From assembly GCF_018263925.1 (NCBI RefSeq), contig NZ_JAEVHF010000002.1, forward strand, positions 186,001 to 250,000: DNA of 64,000 nucleotides, written 5' to 3'. The notes below the pieces were generated by a model that was given only the letters and a program-made list of their open reading frames with translations, did no database searches and was not told where the DNA came from. The position numbers and the translations under genes are program-made. Shown one piece after another: positions 16,496 to 24,942 of this stretch. Source of the DNA: Kistimonas asteriae. GTDB lineage: Bacteria > Pseudomonadota > Gammaproteobacteria > Pseudomonadales > Endozoicomonadaceae. Within the stretch, counting starts at the first letter, position 1, and each line of letters opens with the position of its first letter.

Positions 16496-17992
16496 ATGAC
16501 GCCTTTTCCTCCGAGAACACAGCCCTCCGGACAACGTGTATTTACACACGAGGCGGGTGACCGTGACACAGCGCTGATGATTGGCCTGGATTTCGGTTCG
16601 ACCACCAGTCGTGCCCTGGTTGCCCGTGCGCGTATGGAACGCAGTATGACGACGGGGCGAATGGAGTTCGGGAGTCCTGACCTGCTCTATCGTTCCGAAC
16701 CGGTCTTCACGCCGTTTGATGGTGACGAGCTGTCACGCACCCGGATCATTGAATGCATAGACTGTTGGCTGGAAGAAAGCGGTATCGACTGTCAGCAGAT
16801 TTTTTCCGGTGGCGTCATTATCACCGGTCTGGCGGCAGAGCAGGCCAATGCCCATGTCATTGCCCAGGCGGTACGTGAACGGATCGGCCATGTTATCGTG
16901 GCGACAGCAGACGACCCCTGTCTTGAATCCTGGCTGGCCTTTATGGGCAACAGCCTGGAGCTTTCCCGTCAGGAACCGCAGCGGCCGGTGATAAACCTGG
17001 ACATTGGTGGTGGCACTACCAACCCAGCATTGGGGCTGGATGGTAATGTTCTGGCTGCTGGCAGCTATTTCCTTGGCGCACGTCATTTCCGTTTTCAGCC
17101 TGGCAGCTATCATCTTCTCGGGTTGTCCCGTTACGGGCGAATGGTCTTTGAGCGGCTGGGGATTGATACCGCCGTTGGGGAAACCCTGTCAGCATCTGAC
17201 GTCAAGGCGGTGGTGGATTTCACCGTGCGCGGGCTGGAGGCCATTGTTACCGGTGAAACAGCATGGTTTGCTGATGATGGTTTTGGAGCAGGATTGTGTC
17301 AGGCACCGTACAACGGTGAAGTACATACCTTGACGGACGACACCATTATTACGTTTTCCGGCGGTGTCGGAGAGCTGCTTTACCGGTTGGTCATGGGAGA
17401 AGAGTTGCCTGGAACGACCTGGTATGGCGATCTGGGTATTGATATTTGCCGTGGCATCGTGGAATCTCCGCTGCTGTCACGCAGTCTGTATTCACATATT
17501 CCGGAGTTTGGTGGTCGTGCGACGGTTTATGGCTTGACCCTTCACAGTGCGGAGTTGTCGGGGAATACGTTGTATATGCCTCGCCCCGGACAGTTGCCAC
17601 TGCATGATCTCCCGATTGTCGCCCGCCTGACGCTGGATGCTGATGCGGCAGCGCTGTCGAGCGCCGTGGAACTGGCTTGCAGAAGCCCTAATGGCGCCTG
17701 CATCCAGGCGATGATTCCGGAGGGGGAATATCCCCGCTTCCCCCAGGTTAAACAGTTCGGTGAACGTCTGGCTGGATTGCTGGAAAATCGACCCTTTCCG
17801 GAAGATCATCCTCTGCTACTACTGGCGCCGCAGGATTTTGGCAAGGTGATTGGCAACTACGCGACCCGCTGGGGGCAGCTGCCGGTCAACCTGATGGCTG
17901 TCGATGAAGTGCCGGACCGGCCGGCGGAGTTCGTCAGCCTGGGGGCAGTACGGAATTATGTGATTCCGGTTTATTTTTACGGCATGCACTGA
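16496..17992 (+). CDS. EutA-like ethanolamine ammonia-lyase reactivase, divergent paralogue
   Basis: A 498-residue protein of the EutA family, which reactivates ethanolamine ammonia-lyase by exchanging damaged cobalamin. It has the ASKHA-fold phosphate-1 motif GLDFGSTTSRALVARAR (about 29-45), [25 protein letters not shown] and ITFSGGVGELLY, and ends VIPVYFYG. It is clearly more divergent than the second EutA at 30021-31463. Its position directly before the eutBC fusion suggests it serves that enzyme. The ATG at 16496 lacks a clear ribosome site; an internal ATG at about 16577 just before GLDFGS is an alternative. Confidence 0.88.
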   Translation: MTPFPPRTQPSGQRVFTHEAGDRDTALMIGLDFGSTTSRALVARARMERSMTTGRMEFGSPDLLYRSEPVFTPFDGDELSRTRIIECIDCWLEESGIDCQQIFSGGVIITGLAAEQANAHVIAQAVRERIGHVIVATADDPCLESWLAFMGNSLELSRQEPQRPVINLDIGGGTTNPALGLDGNVLAAGSYFLGARHFRFQPGSYHLLGLSRYGRMVFERLGIDTAVGETLSASDVKAVVDFTVRGLEAIVTGETAWFADDGFGAGLCQAPYNGEVHTLTDDTIITFSGGVGELLYRLVMGEELPGTTWYGDLGIDICRGIVESPLLSRSLYSHIPEFGGRATVYGLTLHSAELSGNTLYMPRPGQLPLHDLPIVARLTLDADAAALSSAVELACRSPNGACIQAMIPEGEYPRFPQVKQFGERLAGLLENRPFPEDHPLLLLAPQDFGKVIGNYATRWGQLPVNLMAVDEVPDRPAEFVSLGAVRNYVIPVYFYGMH

Positions 17993-18050
17993 TTTGAGCC
18001 CAGCGTATGTCGGCGCATGATGAAGACAAAATTCTGGAGAGACAACTGTT

Positions 18051-20489
18051 ATGGCGAATGCCCGCCTGACCCCGCTGCAAAACATTCCGGTACCGGAACC
18101 CCGGCCGGATGAAGTGTACCGCCTGAATGTCATGGGGCGGGAATACAGCTTTTCCGGGCTGAAGGCATTGCTGGGTGCGGCTGACCTGCGCAAGGCCGGC
18201 GACATCAATGCCGGGCTGGCGGCTCTTGATGAGGTCGAGCGGGAAGCGGCGCGTACCCTGTTGTCAGATCTTACTCTCCAACACCTGTATGACCGGCCGC
18301 TGGTCAACCGCCATGGGCGAATAGATGACATCATGCGGGTAGGTTATGACCTTAACCTTGAGGTGTTCGATGAACTCGCGTTAATGACCGTGGGCGAGTT
18401 GAAGGACTGGATGCAGGCGGCCACCGGTGCGGAGCTGGTCAAGGCCGGAACCGGTTTGACGCCGGTGATGGTGGCGGCAGTCACCAAACTGATGGGTGTG
18501 CATGACCTCATCTACAACGCCCGCAAGATCATCTGCCCGACCCGTGCGCGCACGCATCTTGGCTTGCAGGGTTCTCTCTCCACCCGGATTCAGCCAAACC
18601 ACCCGACCGATGACCTGAGTGCAATTACAGCATTAACCTGGCTGGGGCTTTCCATGGGCAATGGCGACCTGATGATTGGTCTGAATCCTTCAGAGGATTC
18701 AGTCGACAACATCAGCGCCTGCCTGTTCCACCTGGATAAAATTCGCAAGCAGACCGGTGCGCCGACACAGATCTGTGTGCTATCCCATGTTCGAACCCAG
18801 CTGGCCTGCCTGGCAGAAGGGGCACCGGTGGAAATCCTGTTCCAGTCACTGGCCGGAACGGATGTTACGTTACGTGAAGCCTTTGATGTCACAGTCACCT
18901 ACATGGACGACGCATACCGTTTAATGGCGAAGAAAGGCACGCTGGCTGGTAAGGCGGAGCAGTTCATGTATTTCGAGACCGGGCAGGGCAGTGAGGTCAG
19001 TTACAGCAAGCATGACGGTATCGACATGGCGACAACTGAAGCACTGACTTACGGCTTGTGTCGTCGTTATGACCCCTGCATGGTGAACAGTGTGACCGGT
19101 TTCATCGGACCCGAAACGCACGAGAACAGTCGGCAGATTGTCTACTCCAATCTGCAGGACCTGTTCATGGCCAAGGTGATGGGTCTGCCGATGGGGGTTT
19201 CCCCGTGCTTTACCCTGCATGCGGATGCCGCCGAGGAAGGCCAGGAAATGGCGGTGGAACTGTTGACCGTTGCTGGCGCCAATTACTTTATGGACATCTA
19301 CCTTGGGGTAGACCGGATGCTGGCCTATGCGGATACCAGCGGTCACGATGACCAGACTATGCGGGAGATCCATAACCTGAAGCCGGCGCCGGAGTTTTAT
19401 CACTGGTGTATTGAGCGCGGCATTTTCACCGAGGACAAGCGTGGTCAGATCCAACGTGGGCCCAACTGGGGTAATCCCGCCATCTTTGCGGATTCTGAAC
19501 ACGAGTTTCGCCATTTACTGTCGCGGGTACCCATGGCTTATGGCCTGGAAAACGCGGGGCCGCGGATGGCCAACCAGGTCATGCGTAATCTTCGCCTGAA
19601 TATGGCGATAGCCCGGGCGGCGGCAGTCAGTGCACTACGGTTTGAGGCGTTTGATGATCTGGATTATCGTCGGATCGATTCAAAGGCATCGAACCTGGCG
19701 TTACACCATTCCCGTCCGGATACGGGCGCGACGTTAAACGATGAATGTCGTGCAAAACTGACACCGGAAAACAATGATATCCAGATCGTTGTCACCGATG
19801 GGCTTAGTGCTGAGGCGGTGCATCACAACATCGAAGAGCTGTTACCGGTATTGGAAGATGGATTGCGCAGCCGAGGCTACAGCCTTGGACAAACCATGAT
19901 TGCACCGCATGGCCGGGTTCGCTTGGCAGAAGATGTTGCACGGGTCGTGAATGCCCGGATGGTGATCGTACTGCTGGGTGAACGTCCCGGTTCCGATGCC
20001 GAGTCTTCCCGTAGCCTGTCGGCTTACCTGGTTTACCGGTTGGGTGATGAGGAAACGCGGCAACTGGCGGCCGAGTATTCCGGTGTGGAGGCGATTGCCT
20101 TTGAGGACACGGTGGTGCCGAATATCTATCACGGAGGTATTCCGCCGCTGGAAGCCGGTTCGCTGGTCGCGGAACGGGCCATGCAGATCTTTGACAACAA
20201 GGCGGCAGGCAACCGTCTGAATGCGATCCTGGGTAGCCGGATGGGTCTGGTGCATAAGGAAGTGTTACCAGAAGCGCCGAAGGAAGTAGAAAAGAAAACC
20301 GTGCAGCCTATTCGTGTGCATGATTTCAGTAACCAGAAAACCATTTCAGAAGCGGATGTGCTTATGTTGCTGGAATGGGGGGTGAAGGAAATATTGTTGA
20401 GTCGTCGTACACTGCTTTCACCGTTAGCGGGTGACCTGCTGCGCCAGGCAGGGGTTAAGCTCCGCTATAACGATCGTTACCCTTTCTAA
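18051..20489 (+). CDS. eutBC: Ethanolamine ammonia-lyase: natural EutB-EutC fusion with C-terminal EutQ-like domain
   Basis: An 812-residue protein joining both subunits of adenosylcobalamin-dependent ethanolamine ammonia-lyase (ethanolamine to acetaldehyde plus ammonia). Residues 1 to about 480 are EutB. Substrate-site residues are kept: R179 and Q181 (TRIQPN), N212 (GLNPS), E309 (YFETGQGS) and D392 (LHADAA). A helical linker (about 500-535) leads to EutC (about 540-728) with VVTDGLSAEAV, GRV and LLGERPG. After a Pro/Glu/Lys linker, residues 763-812 (KTISEADV...LLSPLAGDLLRQAGV) resemble EutQ/EutT N-terminal domains. EutB and EutC are normally separate. There is no in-frame stop or internal stop-start, so this is a genuine fusion. 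GGAGAGA precedes the ATG. Confidence 0.95.
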   Translation: MANARLTPLQNIPVPEPRPDEVYRLNVMGREYSFSGLKALLGAADLRKAGDINAGLAALDEVEREAARTLLSDLTLQHLYDRPLVNRHGRIDDIMRVGYDLNLEVFDELALMTVGELKDWMQAATGAELVKAGTGLTPVMVAAVTKLMGVHDLIYNARKIICPTRARTHLGLQGSLSTRIQPNHPTDDLSAITALTWLGLSMGNGDLMIGLNPSEDSVDNISACLFHLDKIRKQTGAPTQICVLSHVRTQLACLAEGAPVEILFQSLAGTDVTLREAFDVTVTYMDDAYRLMAKKGTLAGKAEQFMYFETGQGSEVSYSKHDGIDMATTEALTYGLCRRYDPCMVNSVTGFIGPETHENSRQIVYSNLQDLFMAKVMGLPMGVSPCFTLHADAAEEGQEMAVELLTVAGANYFMDIYLGVDRMLAYADTSGHDDQTMREIHNLKPAPEFYHWCIERGIFTEDKRGQIQRGPNWGNPAIFADSEHEFRHLLSRVPMAYGLENAGPRMANQVMRNLRLNMAIARAAAVSALRFEAFDDLDYRRIDSKASNLALHHSRPDTGATLNDECRAKLTPENNDIQIVVTDGLSAEAVHHNIEELLPVLEDGLRSRGYSLGQTMIAPHGRVRLAEDVARVVNARMVIVLLGERPGSDAESSRSLSAYLVYRLGDEETRQLAAEYSGVEAIAFEDTVVPNIYHGGIPPLEAGSLVAERAMQIFDNKAAGNRLNAILGSRMGLVHKEVLPEAPKEVEKKTVQPIRVHDFSNQKTISEADVLMLLEWGVKEILLSRRTLLSPLAGDLLRQAGVKLRYNDRYPF

Positions 20490-20502
20490 AGGACACTACG
20501 CT

Positions 20503-20536
20503 GCCTGTATCCTAATAGGGAACTACGGATGCAGGC
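20503..20536 (+). terminator. Hairpin after eutBC
   Basis: GCCTGTATCC (20503-20512) pairs with GGATGCAGGC (20527-20536), a 10-bp stem with one G-U pair, 14 bases after the eutBC stop. There is no strong T-run after it, so it may be a weak terminator or an mRNA-stabilising hairpin. Confidence 0.4.
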
Positions 20537-20680
20537 TTATCCTGTGTCGACATTGTTTGGTTTTTCTGACAGTTTCGTTATTAACGTTACGCGGTAGCAC
20601 CTGAAAGGAACTTTTCCGTAGAGGGTTCCTCTAACTTTTCGACGGAGATGTTTATCAACACACTGTGCTAGGTTAGAGCA

Positions 20681-21463
20681 ATGGCTGCAGCATGTAGTAT
20701 TTCAATGAATGTGCCTGGCCATGGTGAAACAGGGCCTTGTTGTAGAACGCGAAGCGCGCGGTTCCTGAACCATGTCGTTAAACCTTGCATTAATGCAATC
20801 ATTCATTACCTGGTTAATCCTGTTATCGATTTGATCAATTGGCAGAATTGCTGCCATTTACGCCGCATCGAAGAACTTTTAATACATGAGGTTAATATTG
20901 GTTCGACCGAAGTTGCCGGTGAAGAACGTGTGAATCAACCTGCTGTTCTGGAGGGGTATCGATGCTTGGAAACGGGTGAGTATTATCCATCGCTGGAGGA
21001 TTATCTCGCATCAGGAGGTGATGATGAATCCGATCAGGCGATTAAGCCGCTATTCGCCGGATGTAGCAATAATCATAAGCAGTACCTTAATTTAGCGATT
21101 GCACGCTATAAAATAGAGAGGCTAAAAAGAAGCGTAGAGAGGCAATATGAATTTGATCAATACAATTGCGAATACAAAAAAAACTTAGGGCCGCGGGAGT
21201 ATTCTTTTATTAGAATCATGTCGCCTTTAATTAATGATGTTTTCAGGTGTTGTTTGGAGATTGTCGCCTATTTAGATGTGTGCTTTCCAGAGAGTAATGA
21301 TGGAGACTTTAAAAAGAGTGCTAAATATTTTGTGGGGCGGGGGAATGGTTTCATAGTGCCAAGACATGAAAATCCTCAAGCAATGTACGCGAGAATCCCC
21401 TATGTTGTTGCTAACCTTTCCATGCACATTGCTCCAATTAAAAAGGCGTTGGCGAGTGTGTAA
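20681..21463 (+). CDS. Hypothetical protein, lineage-specific
   Basis: A 260-residue protein that I do not recognise. It is soluble, AT-rich and Cys/Asn-containing, with no signal peptide. The N-terminal part has several Cys and a hydrophobic patch (HYLVNPVIDLINW at about 43-55), the middle is acidic, and the rest is helical and polar with many Tyr and Lys. Codon use differs visibly from the Eut genes just upstream, suggesting an accessory gene. It could be a secreted effector without a classical signal, but nothing in the sequence proves this. No ribosome site is obvious at the ATG. Confidence 0.45.
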   Translation: MAAACSISMNVPGHGETGPCCRTRSARFLNHVVKPCINAIIHYLVNPVIDLINWQNCCHLRRIEELLIHEVNIGSTEVAGEERVNQPAVLEGYRCLETGEYYPSLEDYLASGGDDESDQAIKPLFAGCSNNHKQYLNLAIARYKIERLKRSVERQYEFDQYNCEYKKNLGPREYSFIRIMSPLINDVFRCCLEIVAYLDVCFPESNDGDFKKSAKYFVGRGNGFIVPRHENPQAMYARIPYVVANLSMHIAPIKKALASV

Positions 21464-21811
21464 TGTCTAAAGAATGGGTTTTAGGACGGTCATTGTCATT
21501 AAGTATTATTCTAGGGGTGGTTGATCGAATTTGTTGTTTTATTATTTTTTGATCGCTACTGTTGTTATCGGGGACAATGTTCAGCAACACACGACATATA
21601 TGAATAGACGTGTGATTTTAACCGTTAATGCAAGAAAATGCTCCATACAATGAATAAAAAAACAGAGTTTGTCATGTTGTGTTATTTTTTATCCGAACCT
21701 GGTGTTTGATGTATTGAGATGCCGGTGGGGATCGTCAGGCATTTTGTCGGGCATTGATTTTCCAGAAAACTGCGAAGGTTACTACCAGGCAGCAGTGAAA
21801 GGGGTTTGAAA
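21464..21811. other. Intergenic AT-rich stretch
   Basis: About 350 bases without a credible gene. AT-rich, with several short T-runs just after the upstream stop that may end transcription and likely promoter material near 21650-21700 (TATTTTTTATC). The last bases contain AAAGGGG, the ribosome site of the next gene. I see no RNA gene or repeat. Confidence 0.4.
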
Positions 21812-22297
21812 ATGAGATCTATTTCTTCCATGCCACTTGTTTTTGCATTAGTTGTGTCTGGCAGCATGGCCCATGCCGGAACGGTGGAAATTCATCAGGA
21901 AATTTTTCCATTGTTTGAGGTGAGTGCTCGTGGGATCGAAGGGCTTGAGGATCCTGCAATAGCAACGGGCAGTTATCATTTGGCATCCTATTCAGGCTTT
22001 CCAGTGAATACAATAATGACATTGACCCCAGTTTTTGATGGGTTACACAACTATCCGGCAGGGCTTGTCAGTTGGAAACATGGCCGTGAAAAAGATCAGT
22101 ACATGTTTATTATTTCCGCCGGCGGCTATTTGGGTGGGGATAATAAGATGGATGAATATTGTGTTCACTTAAATCTTAATTTTAAAGAGGTAGGTAAAAA
22201 TTGTACGTCGCACACAGGGTATTGGAATCCGACTATTCTAGAAAATCAATCTTTTCCTAAAAATTCCAGGTTATCAATTACGATAAAGTCAAGTTGA
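21812..22297 (+). CDS. Secreted hypothetical protein
   Basis: A 161-residue protein with a clear Sec signal peptide (MRSISSMPLVFALVVSGSMAHA, cleavage after AHA at about residue 22). The mature part is about 139 residues, beta-rich in appearance, with two Cys and an EYCVHLNLNFKEVGKNC segment. Family not recognised. I chose the ATG at 21812 because GAAAGGGG precedes it and it starts the signal peptide exactly. It is convergent with the Cys-rich secreted protein at 22347-22748, with a terminator between them. Confidence 0.6.
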   Translation: MRSISSMPLVFALVVSGSMAHAGTVEIHQEIFPLFEVSARGIEGLEDPAIATGSYHLASYSGFPVNTIMTLTPVFDGLHNYPAGLVSWKHGREKDQYMFIISAGGYLGGDNKMDEYCVHLNLNFKEVGKNCTSHTGYWNPTILENQSFPKNSRLSITIKSS

Positions 22298-22304
22298 TGA
22301 AGTG

Positions 22305-22340
22305 ATCCACCGGCTTGATTTAGTCGGTGGATTTATGTTC
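22305..22340 (+). terminator. Terminator after the secreted protein gene
   Basis: ATCCACCG (22305-22312) pairs with CGGTGGAT (22325-22332), followed by TTATGTT. It lies between two convergent genes and may serve both. Confidence 0.6.
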
Positions 22341-22346
22341 TCTATA

Positions 22347-22748
22347 TTAGTAAATGTCGCAATTGAATGAGAATATGGTTCCAGAACATCGAATAGTGGT
22401 TGATTTTGTAATGGTGTAATAATGGGTGAATGATTCATAGCAGGGTGTGGGGCAAACTTTCACTCTGCATTGTAGGCCTGTTGGATTGGTGTCATAAATT
22501 GGGTAGGAGGTGGATCTTCCCATTAATAAAGACCCGCTGATAATAGATCCGGTGCCAATTTCGTTATGTGTGCAAATATACCGATCAAACTCATAGTTCA
22601 ATAGATACCATCCTTCATTTCTTATTTTTAGTGTTATAAGATTTTCACCTGTACGGTAGGGTATGTTATTGCATACTGCTTCTGTGATAAATGTTAAGCC
22701 TGAAAGCATTAGGGTTGCAGACAATAACTGGATATGTGATTTTTTCAT
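22347..22748 (-). CDS. Secreted Cys-rich hypothetical protein
   Basis: A 133-residue protein with an N-terminal signal peptide (about residues 1-25, MKKSHIQLLSATLMLSGLTF...). The mature chain has about seven Cys, several in paired positions (CRVKVCPTPC), suggesting disulfides and export. There is no recognised family. AT-rich codon use matches the neighbouring secreted protein. The two small secreted genes may be lineage-specific surface or host-interaction proteins (inference only). Confidence 0.55.
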   Translation of the reverse strand: MKKSHIQLLSATLMLSGLTFITEAVCNNIPYRTGENLITLKIRNEGWYLLNYEFDRYICTHNEIGTGSIISGSLLMGRSTSYPIYDTNPTGLQCRVKVCPTPCYESFTHYYTITKSTTIRCSGTIFSFNCDIY

Positions 22749-23094
22749 GATTAAAGCCTGAGGATATAAGGGTCAAGAAAGAAGAAAATAGCTAATCTCT
22801 GCCGTTTCATGTAATGAGCAAGAATGTTTTGTTGCACTGTTTTATATTCAAGCATCAGATTCTTATTGCAGCCGAAGTATAGAATATGACTTTCGATATT
22901 GCTCAAATGAATCCCGTACATTAGAGGTTTTTTTATTTACCATAAGATTCTATCTTCCCATTGTTTTTTGATCGCCTCATGCGTCAACATACGTGCGCGC
23001 AGTCCATCCTCTCGATATACCTGTCGTATATGATCATGCAACCCGTTGGGCAGGTGGTAGATGGGCATGTAACAGCCAACATTGGAGTATTTTT
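22749..23094. other. Intergenic stretch before the aldo/keto reductase
   Basis: About 345 bases with no supported gene. Short open frames here overlap the 5' side of the reductase and show no protein-like composition. It presumably holds divergent promoters for the minus-strand secreted protein and the plus-strand reductase. I see no repeat or RNA gene. Confidence 0.4.
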
Positions 23095-24126
23095 GTGGAA
23101 TACAGACAACTTGGTCCAACTGATATCAAGGTGAGTGCCATCTGTCTGGGCACGATGACCTGGGGTGAACAGAATACAGAACAGGAGGCGTTTGCCCAGC
23201 TGGACAGGGCGACAGCGTACGGCGTCAACTTCATTGACACGGCTGAGATGTATCCAGTCCCGCCCGGTGCGGAAACATGGACCCGGACGGAGCAGATCAT
23301 CGGCAACTGGCTGCGTCAGCGTGGCCGGCATGATGACCTGGTGCTGGCCACCAAGGTCTGTGGACCCGGTTTTGACTATATGGACGGTGGTCGTCGTTTG
23401 AATCGTGAGCATATCGAGCGCGCGGTGGACGGCAGCCTTCAGCGACTGGGCGTGGATTGCATCGACCTGTATCAGCTGCACTGGCCTGATCGTAACACCA
23501 ACTTCTTTGGCCGACTGGGTTATTCACATCAGGAAAATGTTGATGGTACCCCGATCGAAGAAACGCTGGATGTTATGAATGGGTTGGTGAAATCCGGCAA
23601 GATTCGCCATTACGGGCTGTCCAATGAGACGCCGTGGGGCGCCATGCGCTATCTGGCAGAAAGCCAGATGAAGCAGCAGGCGCGTCCGGTCAGTATTCAA
23701 AATCCCTACAACCTGCTGAATCGCTCGTTTGAAATTGGTCTTGCAGAAATCGCTCACCGCGAACATTTGGGTCTGTTGGCCTATTCTCCGCTAGCCTTCG
23801 GTGTGCTCAGTGGGAAATATCTCAATGGTGCGCGGCCTGCTGATGGACGCCTGACGCTATTCGCTCGTTTCCAACGTTATAACAATCCACAGGCACAGAA
23901 AGCGACGGAGGCTTATGTCTCATTGGCTCGGGAGGCTGGCCTGGATCCCAGCCAAATGGCACTGGCATTTGTCACATCACGATCGTTTGTCACCAGTAAT
24001 ATCATCGGGGCAACGACCCTTGAGCAACTGGACAGTAACCTGGCATCCAGTGAGCTGACATTGTCCGACGAGGTGCTGGAAGCCATTGAAGCGATTCATG
24101 CTGAACAGCCGAATCCAGCGCCTTAA
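23095..24126 (+). CDS. tas: Aldo/keto reductase, Tas-like
   Basis: A 343-residue NADP(H)-dependent aldo/keto reductase. The N-terminus MEYRQLGPTDIKVSAICLGTMTWGEQNT, then NFIDTAEMYPVPP and the tetrad Lys in LATKVCG, DLYQLHWPDR and a C-terminal VTSRSFVTSNIIGATTLEQL, match the Tas subgroup. Such enzymes reduce assorted aldehydes and ketones; the physiological substrate is unknown. The GTG at 23095 is preferred because GGAG lies 7 bases upstream and the protein then starts like its relatives. An upstream in-frame extension of 34 codons is not protein-like. Confidence 0.92.
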   Translation: MEYRQLGPTDIKVSAICLGTMTWGEQNTEQEAFAQLDRATAYGVNFIDTAEMYPVPPGAETWTRTEQIIGNWLRQRGRHDDLVLATKVCGPGFDYMDGGRRLNREHIERAVDGSLQRLGVDCIDLYQLHWPDRNTNFFGRLGYSHQENVDGTPIEETLDVMNGLVKSGKIRHYGLSNETPWGAMRYLAESQMKQQARPVSIQNPYNLLNRSFEIGLAEIAHREHLGLLAYSPLAFGVLSGKYLNGARPADGRLTLFARFQRYNNPQAQKATEAYVSLAREAGLDPSQMALAFVTSRSFVTSNIIGATTLEQLDSNLASSELTLSDEVLEAIEAIHAEQPNPAP

Positions 24127-24143
24127 GTGACTGGTTGGTTTCT

Positions 24144-24869
24144 TTATGGGTTATTCTGGGCGGCGTTTGGGGGCGCAGAGACAATCAATAAACCTCTGGA
24201 CTCTCCACTGCTTGAATCCATGGTATTGATGGCACTATGTAAAGCCGACAGGCTGACCCAGGTCGGTGGATGGGCATAGCGGGCGACATCAAGAATCAGG
24301 ACTCGATCCGATGCGGCGTCATACGCACCCAGTACCGACCAATGACCACCACCCTTCTGACCCAGAGAAGGGCGGTGGTAGTTGATCAGGAGATAGTGTT
24401 CCTTATCCGTTAAATCTCGACGTAGGCGCCCGCGTAGTTGATCGATGCCAATACTGTCCCCTGACATGCTGTGGACCAGGACGCCGTGGCTTTGCAGGGC
24501 ATTGCCAAGCTCCTTCATGGTGATTCCGCGTGTTAATACAGACCGCGGTGTGATGTATTGCAGGACGTCAGGTGTGAAGAAGCTGTCCTGGGTGGCATAA
24601 ATATAAGGGAAATAGACAGGGTCACCTGACTGCCCAAAGGCCATAGTGTTCAGTACGGTGACTGCACTGGCGATGCCGCAATAGGTCTGGGTTTTCTGGG
24701 TTGTCAGCTGGGGAATCAGTTGCCAGAAGTCCGCATTGGCCGGGATTCTTTGCTGCAGGGGTGCTGCTGCCGGGGTATTCCAGTCAATCAGGTCAGTGTT
24801 TTGTGCGCCTGACACGGCAAACGTGAGCAGTGTGCAGAGCAATCCAAGGCACGCGATTGTTTGTTTCAT
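24144..24869 (-). CDS. Secreted phytochelatin-synthase-like cysteine peptidase
   Basis: A 241-residue protein with a Sec signal peptide (about 1-23) and a papain-fold phytochelatin-synthase domain. The catalytic Cys lies in QTYCGIASAVTVLN (about residue 64), the His in GGHWSVLGAY and the Asp in ILDVARYAHPP. Bacterial short forms act mainly as glutathione or gamma-glutamyl hydrolases rather than making phytochelatins. The export signal suggests a periplasmic or secreted role. The ATG at 24869 has AGGAAA upstream. It neighbours other secreted proteins on the same strand. Confidence 0.85.
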   Translation of the reverse strand: MKQTIACLGLLCTLLTFAVSGAQNTDLIDWNTPAAAPLQQRIPANADFWQLIPQLTTQKTQTYCGIASAVTVLNTMAFGQSGDPVYFPYIYATQDSFFTPDVLQYITPRSVLTRGITMKELGNALQSHGVLVHSMSGDSIGIDQLRGRLRRDLTDKEHYLLINYHRPSLGQKGGGHWSVLGAYDAASDRVLILDVARYAHPPTWVSLSALHSAINTMDSSSGESRGLLIVSAPPNAAQNNP

Positions 24870-24942
24870 GAAAATTTCCTGCTGGTATTGTCGTACGGGC
24901 AATGTGTAGCAGTTTAGACCTGCTTATCTTGAGAGGGTTCCG

